Assembly: GCA_903837255.1 (NCBI GenBank)
Contig: CAILTZ010000840.1
Location: 1 to 7,683 of the forward strand
Direction of reading: 5' to 3'
DNA: 7,683 bases
Source of the DNA: an uncultured Pirellula sp.
Lineage (GTDB): Bacteria > Planctomycetota > Planctomycetia > Pirellulales > Pirellulaceae
A program made the position numbers and the translations under genes. Below are positions 1 through 6,949 of the stretch, piece after piece. How positions within the stretch are numbered: position 1 is the stretch's first letter; each line of letters opens with the position of its first letter. The notes under the pieces are model-generated. The model was not told the DNA's origin. It saw nothing but the letters and a program-made list of their open reading frames with translations, and did no database searches.

Positions 1-1849
1 TGAACGGTTCGCTAGGGTTGATGCGAATGCTCTGCGGTAGCTTGGGATTGCTCAACCAAACCCCACGGAACATCTCTGGATACTGAGCCGCAGCGATGTA
101 TGCGAGAATCGAACCGGTGGCCAAACCACCCACCGCGATCCGTCGACGGTCGATCGAGTAACTGCGGGTTATCCAGTTCTGCATTCGCATTCCAATTTCA
201 ACCTCCTCGAAACTCCACCCATTCTCCTTCGACGACTGCGCGACGGCAATGATCCAACGATGCTCTCGCGCAAAGGGCTCCCAAGCTTCCGCCCATTGCG
301 ATTGGTTCAAGTTGCCTGCATCCCCAAAGATCACGAGCAACCCATGCGGGACCTTTTCGCTGTAGTTCGAAGGCACGATCGCAAAAGCCTTGTTCTGCAC
401 ATCGCTGATCGGAATCTGAACCGTTCCGACCTCTTGCTTTGCCTCCGCTCCGAGGGCTACTTGGTCTTTCTCTGCCTGAGCGACCGCTGCGGGCTGATAA
501 TCCCATTGAAGATCTGCTTCGGGACGCGTAGTCAACTCGATTTTGACGCTGCTGGGCTCACCAGCAGCATTTCGGATCCCGACTTGGATCGGTGCTCTGT
601 AGTTGGAGTTCGCGAGCCGGTTCTCGAGCGTTCGTCTATCGTCAAAGGGTTTACCGTCGATCGATTCGATGATGAAGCCGACCTTAATCCCCGCGTTGGC
701 GGCGGGAGAACCCGGGATAACGAAATTGACTTTGGGATTCTTTGGATCCGAAGCCGGATCGATCAGCAGACCCAGGTACGGCTCTCTGTAGCTGGGGAGC
801 TCTCGTGTCAAAATGCACGAGAACTCTTTGCGTTGCCCCTGGCGCTCGACCACCACAGCGAACGGACCTCCCGCGTCGAGCGGTCCCATGGCATGTTTGA
901 ACTGCGAGTGATTTTCGATCGCCTTGAGCTTTTCTAGACTGGGGCCCACCGCGAGAATTTTGTCGTCGACCTCCAAGCCTGCGTCCGAGGCAGGAGAACC
1001 GGGTGTGACGCCATCGATGACCACAGGTTGGTTGTATTCATCATCGCCACGCCAACGGATCCCAACCTTGCCAGGATAAATATCCTCCCCTTTTTGCATC
1101 CTGGGTAGTCGATCCAGCACATCGGCCAAAGGGACGGCAAAGCCAATGCCTGAGTCGTACCACTGCTCAACCTCTCCCTCGGTGACGATCCCAGGGTTGA
1201 TCGGGGTGAGTATCCCCATCACATGCCCATTTAGGTCGCTCAGCGGTCCTCCATAGTTCTGAGGAGAGATCTTTGCGTCGGTCTGGATCGCCTTGTCCCA
1301 TATCCGACCCTGGGCGCTGAGGATCCCGGCCGAGCAGCTTCCGATCGATGGGTCAAAGGTCTTGCCGATCGCCAAGGCCCATTGCCCGATCATCCAACCG
1401 GGACGATCGCTGAGCGTGGCCGGCGTTAAAGGTTCATCGACATCGATTTTTAGCAGAGCCAATTCTCGGCTGAAATCCCGTGCGACGAGCCTGGCAGACT
1501 TGCGTTCTTTGCTAGGCAGCACGACGGTGATCGATGCCGGTTGGCCTTTGAATTGAAAGGTACTCGTAACAATCCAGCCGTCGGCAGTAAGGACCGTGCC
1601 AGAGGATGGACCTTGGATGGTCAATTGACGATTGACGATCTCGGCCCCGCCGAAGGTCTCGACTTGGACGACCGAATCTTGAACAAACCTGGTCGCATCC
1701 TCGAACGCCAATTGCTCAAGCTCTTCAAGGGGTAGGGCGTCTTGAGCATGAGCGACTTGCGTGAGGCTCAGCAGCATCGCAAATGCGAACGTTACTCCGA
1801 CGACTAGCATGGTTTGAAATGTCATCGGACTGGGAAAACGGTTTCTCAT
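1..1849 (-). CDS. Secreted trypsin-fold pseudoprotease with two PDZ domains and an alpha/beta-hydrolase-like C-terminus (3' end outside window)
   Basis: The frame is open for 616 codons from ATG 1849 and leaves the window without a stop. A signal peptide with hydrophobic core at residues 15-33 ends in AHA before Gln36. A trypsin/HtrA-like fold spans about 45-250. Aligned by motif to the intact protease at 2887-4896, its His position is Phe98 (GWIVTSTFQF), its Asp position Glu129 (RELALLKI) and its Ser position Tyr199 (SPQNYGGPL), so peptidase activity is very unlikely. PDZ-like domains lie at about 258-345 and 357-440, each with a PGSPA..AG segment. From about 475 the sequence resembles an esterase-type alpha/beta hydrolase (strand LLVIFGDAG near 503; elbow GLATG at 575-579), but Ala577 replaces the nucleophilic Ser. 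It begins 15 bases after the upstream gene's stop with no clear Shine-Dalgarno, suggesting coupled translation; ATG 1825 and 1810 are alternative starts. A binding, scaffold or regulatory role is inferred. Confidence 0.93.
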   Translation of the reverse strand, partial: MRNRFPSPMTFQTMLVVGVTFAFAMLLSLTQVAHAQDALPLEELEQLAFEDATRFVQDSVVQVETFGGAEIVNRQLTIQGPSSGTVLTADGWIVTSTFQFKGQPASITVVLPSKERKSARLVARDFSRELALLKIDVDEPLTPATLSDRPGWMIGQWALAIGKTFDPSIGSCSAGILSAQGRIWDKAIQTDAKISPQNYGGPLSDLNGHVMGILTPINPGIVTEGEVEQWYDSGIGFAVPLADVLDRLPRMQKGEDIYPGKVGIRWRGDDEYNQPVVIDGVTPGSPASDAGLEVDDKILAVGPSLEKLKAIENHSQFKHAMGPLDAGGPFAVVVERQGQRKEFSCILTRELPSYREPYLGLLIDPASDPKNPKVNFVIPGSPAANAGIKVGFIIESIDGKPFDDRRTLENRLANSNYRAPIQVGIRNAAGEPSSVKIELTTRPEADLQWDYQPAAVAQAEKDQVALGAEAKQEVGTVQIPISDVQNKAFAIVPSNYSEKVPHGLLVIFGDAGNLNQSQWAEAWEPFAREHRWIIAVAQSSKENGWSFEEVEIGMRMQNWITRSYSIDRRRIAVGGLATGSILAYIAAAQYPEMFRGVWLSNPKLPQSIRINPSEPF

Positions 1850-1864
1850 CGGCAATAAATTTCG

Positions 1865-2890
1865 CTAAGGACGGATTTGCACTCGCACCAGTTCCAGACC
1901 ACGTTGGATGAGCAGTTGAAACGAGTCGCCGCGCTCGATGGTCTGGAGGATTTGGTCGAAGGCTTTTTGGGAGTCGACTCGCTGTTCGTTGATCAGCAGG
2001 ATCAAATCGTTGGGCTGAATCCCTGCCTTTTCGGCCAAGGAGTCCTTGCGGACTCGATCGATGAACGCAGGGGTCTTGGGAATCACATTGGGGATGAAGA
2101 CCAAGCCCAGTTCGGCAGGCTTGTGGGGATTTTTTGCCATCGCCAGGGTGGCACCCGCTGCGCGTGTTTTGCCGGACAAGATTCGATCGACCGATGCGGC
2201 CACGACATCGATCGGGATGCTGTAGTTGAGCCAAATGCCGCTCTGCTCGTCGCGCAATTCTTTGCCGATAACGCCCAGGAGCCGGCCTCGAAGATCGATC
2301 AGAGCGCCACCGGCTGCCCCTGGGTTGTTGGTCATCGCATCGACGACGATCACTTTTCCGCGATACACCGAGCGGAGCCCAACGAACTTGGATTGCAGAT
2401 TCGAAATCGCCATGACGACTCCTTTTTGGTACGAGCAAGCTTCGTTGCCGGCTGCGATGCCAAAGAGATTCGTGATGGAAAAAACACGCTGTCCAGGTCT
2501 AGCTTGGATCTTGGCATCCAACTGAAAACCGGGGAGCTTGGCATCTTCGATTTTCAACAAAGCCAATTCGCACTCGGGATCCACACCGATGACCTCAGCG
2601 TCCAAACGCCGGCCATCGTAGGTGACCACACGTACCTTGTCGACGTCCAAGACGGTCGACCAGCTGGTCAAGATCGTGTTGCCATCTCCGATGACCACCC
2701 CGCTTTGGTAGCTCTCGAGGCCCTTCATCCCCCCAGCACCGTAGAGTTTGACGACGGAACGCTGAGCGTTTTGAAATAGGTCTTCGAGTCCCTTCGATGG
2801 CTCAGCGCGCGGGGTGTCGTCGGCACGAAGAGTCTGGCCAAAGATGCACGCGAGAATCATCATCACCAGAAGCGTTCGTGGTTGCATCAT
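1865..2890 (-). CDS. Secreted trypsin-fold plus PDZ pseudoprotease (341 aa)
   Basis: An N-terminal hydrophobic segment (residues 6-20) looks like a signal peptide, with possible cleavage near Ala23. A trypsin/HtrA-like domain follows at about 35-240 and a PDZ domain at about 258-341 (ELGLVFIP, then the SLAEKAGIQPNDLILLIN segment). The family's motif positions are recognisable but the triad is lost: the His position is Ser78 (ILTSWSTV), the Asp position Glu108 (DPECELALLK) and the Ser position Ala193 (NPGAAGG, where active enzymes have NPGNSGG). The reading frame is intact, so this is a maintained inactive paralogue rather than a decayed gene. The start ATG overlaps the upstream protease's stop as ATGA and has an AGGAG site seven bases before it, so the two are probably translated together. 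It may bind or present substrates through its PDZ domain or form mixed oligomers with the active protease; that role is inferred. Confidence 0.93.
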   Translation of the reverse strand: MMQPRTLLVMMILACIFGQTLRADDTPRAEPSKGLEDLFQNAQRSVVKLYGAGGMKGLESYQSGVVIGDGNTILTSWSTVLDVDKVRVVTYDGRRLDAEVIGVDPECELALLKIEDAKLPGFQLDAKIQARPGQRVFSITNLFGIAAGNEACSYQKGVVMAISNLQSKFVGLRSVYRGKVIVVDAMTNNPGAAGGALIDLRGRLLGVIGKELRDEQSGIWLNYSIPIDVVAASVDRILSGKTRAAGATLAMAKNPHKPAELGLVFIPNVIPKTPAFIDRVRKDSLAEKAGIQPNDLILLINEQRVDSQKAFDQILQTIERGDSFQLLIQRGLELVRVQIRP

Positions 2891-4896
2891 GGCTGAGCTC
2901 CTGCCGCAGCGTCGGGGTTGGCAAACGGCAGCACATCGACTCCCGAGAGTTCGAAAACCAGCCGCGACTCCAAACCGTACTGCAATCGAATCCGGCTTGG
3001 CAATTGACCCGCTGGGGCTTGTGGCTCGTAATCGAAATAAATCTCTGCTGGATCGGTTTGACGATCGTTGTAAAGCTCGATCAATTCGATGTCGCCGTTG
3101 GCACCCGAGGTGTAAACTTCCGCAGTGATTTCCCCAAGGACAATCCGCGTATCGTCCAGCAAGCCTTGTTTGCCGAGCACGGGGCTTTGGCCGATGTAGG
3201 TGGTCTCCCCAAGTTTTCTAGGGCCCTGCTCGTGCCACTGGTACCACAACCTCAGCGCAATGGCGATCGGCAAGGGGGATTGTTTTTGAACCCAAGGATT
3301 CCAACCACTTTTCACCGCCACCGAGTCGGTCTTGTCGCCGAGCGTCCAGTGAATTTTCACAGGATCGAATTTGGATTCCACCAAGGTATCTTCACCGATA
3401 ACTTTGCCTGAGAATCGGATCTGCACAGGCTCCTGGCTCGAGGCCCCTGGAAGATTTGGTCTTCTTGGTTCTTGCATTTTCAAAATGCGATCGAGTTCCG
3501 ATCGGTTGAAATAGTAGTTTCCGAATCCTCGGCGGGGCTCGTACTGGCTGGCCAGCGGGTCTTTGCTGTTCTTTGGGGATTCAGCGACCTCGGACTCCGC
3601 CGGATCTGGATCCTTTTGGCCAGGAGCTTTCGGGCGACCAGGGGGCTGCCGACCCCGCTCCGAACTTCCTTCGACGATCTTCTCTAACTCACCGGTCTGA
3701 TGAAGACTCTGGAGCCTGATCGCGGTGTCTTGCACACCTTGCTCGTTTCGAAACCGCAATGGCACTCGCCAGTAGTCTGGGTAGATCCCCAAGACGTTTT
3801 TCAACTGGTTGGAAGTGGCGATGTCCCGGTCTCCGAGCCTCAGGACTTCGTCCCCGTAACGCAGCCCGCGGCGATAAGCATCGCTGGATTCGAGGATGTT
3901 CGAGACCACCACATGACCTTGGTTGTCGGTAGCGACAGTGAGGCCTAGTGTCGCGTGATCGACAATACGACCAGATCGCAGGTTGCCGAAAAAATTCATC
4001 GCTTGCTTGATCGAGATCGCATAGCCCACACCAACATTGACGCGTCCTCGCTTTTCGAACGAGCAACGACCGTTGATCCCGATCAGTTCACCATCGGCGT
4101 TAAACAGTGGGCCACCGGAGTTGCCGGGATTGATCGAAGCGTCGGTCTGAATGCAGTCGCTGTACTCGAGGATGGTCCCAGAGGGGTATTGGTAACGTCG
4201 AACTCCACTGATCAGGCCATAGGTAACCGTCGGTTGGAGATTCGTTGCCAACACAAAAGGATTGCCGGCGGCAAAGCACCATTGGCCGACGCGGATACGG
4301 TCCGAATCGCCGATGGATGCCGTTGGAAAATCGTCCCGGCCAAACATCTTTAGAACAGCGAGATCCCCGGTCGGATCGATCCCTGCAACGACGGCTTCGT
4401 ACATTTTGCCGTCGTTCATGCCGCATCGCATGCGGTGGCCAAACGGACTCGAAACGTGAAAGTTCGTTAGGACATATCCGTCCGGAGAGATGCACACGCC
4501 ACTGCCGCCACCTTGGCTGTCCAGGCCAAAGACCCCGACGGTGGCCAGCGACGCCTTGCGCATGGCTTCGATGCGGCGCTGCTGGGCCGAGAGCACTTCG
4601 GCGGCCGGCCCCGGTGCTTGCTGTGTGCCCGGTGCTTGCTGTGTTGCAGGCGCTTGCTGTGTTGCAGGCGCTTGCTGTGTTGCAGGCGCTTGAATGGCGG
4701 GATCCTGCGCACAGGCTGCGGCAGCCATGCACAACAAGGCCGTCAAATGGATCCAGCGATTAGGAAGAAAGCCGGGCAAGTTCGTTCGGTTTATCACGTT
4801 CAAGGCGAATCGCAGGGAGTTTTTTAAGAGCCAGTTCCCCTGGGGAACCGCAACATGCACAATCGATCCATTGTAGCGACCCCCCGGGAAATCCAT
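2887..4896 (-). CDS. Secreted HtrA/Deg-like serine endoprotease with intact triad, one PDZ domain and a novel C-terminal domain
   Basis: From ATG 4896 the protein has 669 residues. The hydrophobic core of a signal sequence lies at about 51-61 and cleavage is likely after ACA (residue 63), so it should act outside the cytoplasm. A Pro/Gln/Ala repeat linker (68-96) precedes a trypsin-like domain (about 110-305) with His147 (LTNFHV), Asp178 (TGDLAVLK) and Ser260 (NPGNSGGPL), all in canonical Deg-family contexts. A PDZ domain follows (315-396), then a charged Pro/Glu-rich linker (411-447) and a C-terminal region of about 220 residues, apparently beta-rich, that I do not recognise. The frame is open to ATG 4992, but a terminator hairpin lies just inside that extension, so the real start is downstream. 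ATG 4896 is chosen; GTG 4797 (636 residues) gives a more ordinary signal peptide and is a serious alternative. It is the first gene of the operon with the two pseudoproteases. Confidence 0.92.
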   Translation of the reverse strand: MDFPGGRYNGSIVHVAVPQGNWLLKNSLRFALNVINRTNLPGFLPNRWIHLTALLCMAAAACAQDPAIQAPATQQAPATQQAPATQQAPGTQQAPGPAAEVLSAQQRRIEAMRKASLATVGVFGLDSQGGGSGVCISPDGYVLTNFHVSSPFGHRMRCGMNDGKMYEAVVAGIDPTGDLAVLKMFGRDDFPTASIGDSDRIRVGQWCFAAGNPFVLATNLQPTVTYGLISGVRRYQYPSGTILEYSDCIQTDASINPGNSGGPLFNADGELIGINGRCSFEKRGRVNVGVGYAISIKQAMNFFGNLRSGRIVDHATLGLTVATDNQGHVVVSNILESSDAYRRGLRYGDEVLRLGDRDIATSNQLKNVLGIYPDYWRVPLRFRNEQGVQDTAIRLQSLHQTGELEKIVEGSSERGRQPPGRPKAPGQKDPDPAESEVAESPKNSKDPLASQYEPRRGFGNYYFNRSELDRILKMQEPRRPNLPGASSQEPVQIRFSGKVIGEDTLVESKFDPVKIHWTLGDKTDSVAVKSGWNPWVQKQSPLPIAIALRLWYQWHEQGPRKLGETTYIGQSPVLGKQGLLDDTRIVLGEITAEVYTSGANGDIELIELYNDRQTDPAEIYFDYEPQAPAGQLPSRIRLQYGLESRLVFELSGVDVLPFANPDAAAGAQP
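2898..2902 (-). promoter_or_regulatory. Shine-Dalgarno for the 341-aa pseudoprotease
   Basis: The minus strand reads AGGAG seven bases before ATG 2890, inside the last codons of the upstream protease gene. With the ATGA stop/start overlap it fixes the start of the second gene and indicates translational coupling. It is one of only two clear ribosome binding sites seen in the window. Confidence 0.7.
4613..4692 (-). repeat. 18-base in-frame tandem repeat (about 4.4 copies) in the protease linker
   Basis: On the plus strand the unit reads GGCGCTTGCTGTGTTGCA. Copies start at 4613, 4631, 4649 and 4667, with a partial copy at 4685-4692; the last full copies are identical and the first two differ at a few bases. 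On the coding strand this gives a six-residue Thr-Gln-Gln-Ala-Pro-Ala/Gly repeat just after the signal peptide. It forms a flexible linker between the membrane-proximal end and the protease domain, and the copy number could vary by replication slippage. Confidence 0.9.
4870..4875 (-). promoter_or_regulatory. Possible -10 element for the protease operon
   Basis: The minus strand contains TACAAT, one mismatch from the sigma-70 -10 consensus, downstream of the transporter terminator and upstream of the signal-peptide coding region. The sequence 17-18 bases further upstream matches a -35 box poorly. If used, transcription would start near 4863 and the start codon would have to be downstream of ATG 4896, favouring GTG 4797. 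This is a weak call based on sequence resemblance alone. Confidence 0.22.
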
Positions 4897-4952
4897 GAAC
4901 CATTCGATCCAGGAATTTCTTAGGAATCGTGTTTTTTGCAGCCTTGCGAAAG

Positions 4953-4989
4953 AAAAACTGCCGGTAGCTGTTTCACACAGACCGGCAGT
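4953..4989 (-). terminator. Intrinsic terminator of the transporter transcript
   Basis: Read on the minus strand, ACTGCCGGT (4989-4981) pairs perfectly with ACCGGCAGT (4965-4957). A 15-base interior can add four pairs (CTGT with ACAG), and a TTTTTC tract follows the stem directly. The hairpin lies about 70 bases after the transporter stop codon and before the protease operon. On the plus strand no T-tract follows the stem, so it should act only in the minus direction. It also lies within the first codons of the longest possible protease reading frame, arguing against a start at 4992. Confidence 0.85.
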
Positions 4990-5058
4990 CACCGAGTGAT
5001 TCTAAACTCGCTGCGAAAAAGCGTCTTACACCCAATGCACGCGATCTAGTGCAAGCGA

Positions 5059-6606
5059 TCAGTGCGATGCTGAACTGGCATCGACATTCTTGGCCTTGTA
5101 ACCTCCGCGAGCCCGGAAGTAGAGGATCAGCAATAGGTACAGGACTGCCATGGTCAAAGGGACAAGAGAGGTCAGTGTCAGGGCCCTGCGTCCCCCATAC
5201 AAACCTGCGTTGGATACCAATGCTTTGTCCGCGTCGGCAGACTTCGAAGCCTCTTGCCACCATGCCGCGAGTTCTTCGGTGTTCTTATCCGTACGGCCTT
5301 CCTTCTTAAGCAATTCCGAGGCTCTGGCGAGTTCTTTTCCGCCATCGTCTAGAACCCCAACTTTGGCTCCATCGAGCCCCGTGACCTTGAATCCAAAAAA
5401 GGAGTTCTCGGAAGGAGCCTTGTAGCGATCGTAAACCTCAGGTCCTTTTTCCTTGAGGTTCGCTGTTGCGTTGTAGTCCTGCTTGAAGCCGATCCCAGGT
5501 CCACCGAGCAGACCGGCAGAGAGCATACCGATGCCACCCAGTGCACCGATCGTGATAGCCCCACCCTTGGGAAACTGCTCCGAGGCCACTGCAAGCATCG
5601 TCGGCCACAGAAAGGTCTTACCCGCAGCGTAAACCGTTGCGGCGATCACACAAGCCGTCACTGTGCTGGCCATGCCAAGCATATTCAATCCGACGAAACC
5701 GAGCAGGGCGCTGACAAACAACAAGCCCAACGGGGAAATCCGATGAACGATCGGACCAGCGAAAAATCTCAGCAAAAACATCAGCGCCGATGTGTAAACG
5801 AACAGCAACAAACCTCGCTGCTTGGATTCCATAATCGCACCGGTGATCTTCGTGATCCACGAGTCGGTACCCAATTCCACATAGCCAACCAATGCGTGGA
5901 TCAATAGCAACACGATCATCAACGGAGCGAAGACCTGACCGAACATCTCTGCGAAGCTCACACCGGCTTGGCTCGCCTCCGACTTCGGGAATCGCTGACC
6001 TAATAACATCGCACCGTAAAGGATCACCGGAACGAGGAATAGACTAATCTGAACTTCCCAAGAAATCGGCTTACCACCGTCGGGATTCATAAAGTACGAA
6101 GCCAATCCGCCAACGATCAAACCACCGGGCCAGCCGGCATGCAGGATGTTCAAGTAATGCGTCTTGTTGTGGGGAAACAAAGTCGCAACCAATGGATTGA
6201 CCACCGCCTCGGCGATCCCATTGCCGATCGCAAATAGGAACATTCCCCAGAAGAGGCATTGGAAAGCCGCATCTTTGCCACCCGATGCAAACGCATATCC
6301 GGCAGCCAGTGTGAGGATTGCCGAGACCAAGTGGGTCAAGAACGCCAAACTCATCAAACGACCGTAACCCAACGAATCTGCCAAGAACGAACTCAGCAAG
6401 ATGATGATGCCAAAACCGGTCAGGCCACCACCGGTAATCTGACCAAGCTCGGTCATCGTAAAACCAAACTTCTCAGCCCATTGGCTCAGAATCCCTGCTC
6501 GGATCGAAAAACCGACCCCGGCTGCAAGAATCGCCATAAAGCCTGCCCATAACAAGCGGTTGGAGTTCGGGGCCGTCGCCCCGGATGTGTCTGTCATTGT
6601 GCTCAT
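5059..6606 (-). CDS. Major facilitator superfamily transporter, FHS (fucose permease)-like, with an enlarged loop before the last helix
   Basis: The 515-residue product is an integral inner-membrane protein. Hydrophobic segments at about 18-38, 57-76, 84-106, 117-140, 156-173, 187-204, 226-246, 265-284, 292-311, 315-335, 348-371 and 476-497 make the usual 12 helices of a secondary transporter. The region AEAVVNPLVATLFP..LNILHAGWPGG (about 132-162) resembles the fucose/sugar:proton symporter (FHS) branch, so a sugar or related small substrate is a reasonable guess, but it cannot be read from the sequence. Between helices 11 and 12 there is a polar stretch of about 104 residues (372-475), much longer than usual. 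The MSTMTD start at 6606 was chosen because the frame upstream (to 6780) does not look like protein; ATG 6597 is also possible and neither has a clear Shine-Dalgarno. It ends at a strong terminator and is transcribed away from the plus-strand pair. Confidence 0.92.
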   Translation of the reverse strand: MSTMTDTSGATAPNSNRLLWAGFMAILAAGVGFSIRAGILSQWAEKFGFTMTELGQITGGGLTGFGIIILLSSFLADSLGYGRLMSLAFLTHLVSAILTLAAGYAFASGGKDAAFQCLFWGMFLFAIGNGIAEAVVNPLVATLFPHNKTHYLNILHAGWPGGLIVGGLASYFMNPDGGKPISWEVQISLFLVPVILYGAMLLGQRFPKSEASQAGVSFAEMFGQVFAPLMIVLLLIHALVGYVELGTDSWITKITGAIMESKQRGLLLFVYTSALMFLLRFFAGPIVHRISPLGLLFVSALLGFVGLNMLGMASTVTACVIAATVYAAGKTFLWPTMLAVASEQFPKGGAITIGALGGIGMLSAGLLGGPGIGFKQDYNATANLKEKGPEVYDRYKAPSENSFFGFKVTGLDGAKVGVLDDGGKELARASELLKKEGRTDKNTEELAAWWQEASKSADADKALVSNAGLYGGRRALTLTSLVPLTMAVLYLLLILYFRARGGYKAKNVDASSASH

Positions 6607-6949
6607 AGGAATCGGTTCGAAGGAAGGAGTTGTGGGGAAACAAACTGTCGAATCAAGACCCCGAGAGTCTAATCGCCAGCGGACGCGATTGCTACCACAC
6701 ACCTGCCATAATGGACCAATCTCTGACATTGCTGGCAGCCCGAGAACCGGTTTTCGGGAAATCCGACATTCTCTGTGCAATCGGCAAGTTCTACTTACCC
6801 GATCCCCCCAAACCCCCGCGATTTTCTATTCACCCTTGATTTCAACTGGAATTCCAAGCTATTGCCATATTCCCGATGGTCTAGGTTCCGCGAGGTACTT
6901 GATCAAAAAGACCGTTCATTACGAAACCTATACCCGCAACGCCATCGCG
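6607..6949. other. Divergent intergenic region between transporter and small membrane protein
   Basis: This stretch of 343 bases should hold the promoters of both divergent genes. I found no convincing -35/-10 pair on either strand. The plus-strand frame of the small membrane protein stays open through it (back to 6560), but the translation is not protein-like and runs into the transporter gene, so it is treated as non-coding. The one clear structure is the palindrome at 6739-6758, with GACATT copies at 6725-6730 and 6765-6770 around it. Confidence 0.6.
6739..6758. promoter_or_regulatory. Near-perfect 20-base palindrome, candidate operator
   Basis: CCCGAGAACC is followed directly by GGTTTTCGGG, an inverted repeat with one mismatched pair and no spacer. 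Having no loop, it is better suited to a dimeric DNA-binding protein than to an RNA hairpin. The AACCGGTT core with central CG resembles operators of the LacI/GalR regulator family, which often control sugar transporters; that link is inference. It lies about 130 bases upstream of the transporter start and 190 upstream of the small membrane protein start. Confidence 0.4.

Noticed and set aside
260..937. A 225-codon plus-strand reading frame opposite the PDZ and hydrolase part of the large pseudoprotease
   Set aside because: The minus-strand frame is continuous for 616 codons with recognisable domains; the plus-strand frame is a shadow with no start site support.
1725..2438. A 237-codon minus-strand frame overlapping the 341-aa pseudoprotease and the start of the next gene
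   Set aside because: It is out of frame with both supported genes and its product is Arg/Ser/Pro-rich, typical of a frame-shifted shadow in GC-rich coding sequence.
1877..2779. A 300-codon plus-strand reading frame opposite the 341-aa pseudoprotease
   Set aside because: It is antisense to a gene with clear trypsin and PDZ motifs, signal peptide and ribosome binding site. Its translation shows no signal, domain or sensible composition.
4690..4730. Possible lipoprotein signal (AAAC) in the active protease
   Set aside because: The residue before the small pair is Ala rather than Leu/Ile/Val, and an ordinary ACA signal peptidase I site overlaps it. Lipidation is possible but not supported enough to annotate.
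4100..4732. A 210-codon minus-strand frame within the active protease gene
   Set aside because: It is an alternative frame of the catalytic domain; the intact triad lies in the other frame, and the apparent Cys/Asn/Thr repeat is only the 18-base repeat read out of frame.
5000..5050. Small inverted repeats (CGCT/AGCG and GCAC/GTGC) after the transporter stop
   Set aside because: The stems are only four base pairs with no T-tract; the hairpin at 4953-4989 is a far better terminator.
6607..6780. Extension of the transporter upstream to an ATG at 6780
   Set aside because: The extra 58 residues precede a normal N-terminus and first helix, lack family resemblance, and run through the palindrome at 6739-6758.
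6560..6949. Extension of the small membrane protein upstream to an ATG at 6560
   Set aside because: The added 130 residues do not look like protein, would overlap the start of the divergent transporter gene, and cover the likely promoter region and palindrome.
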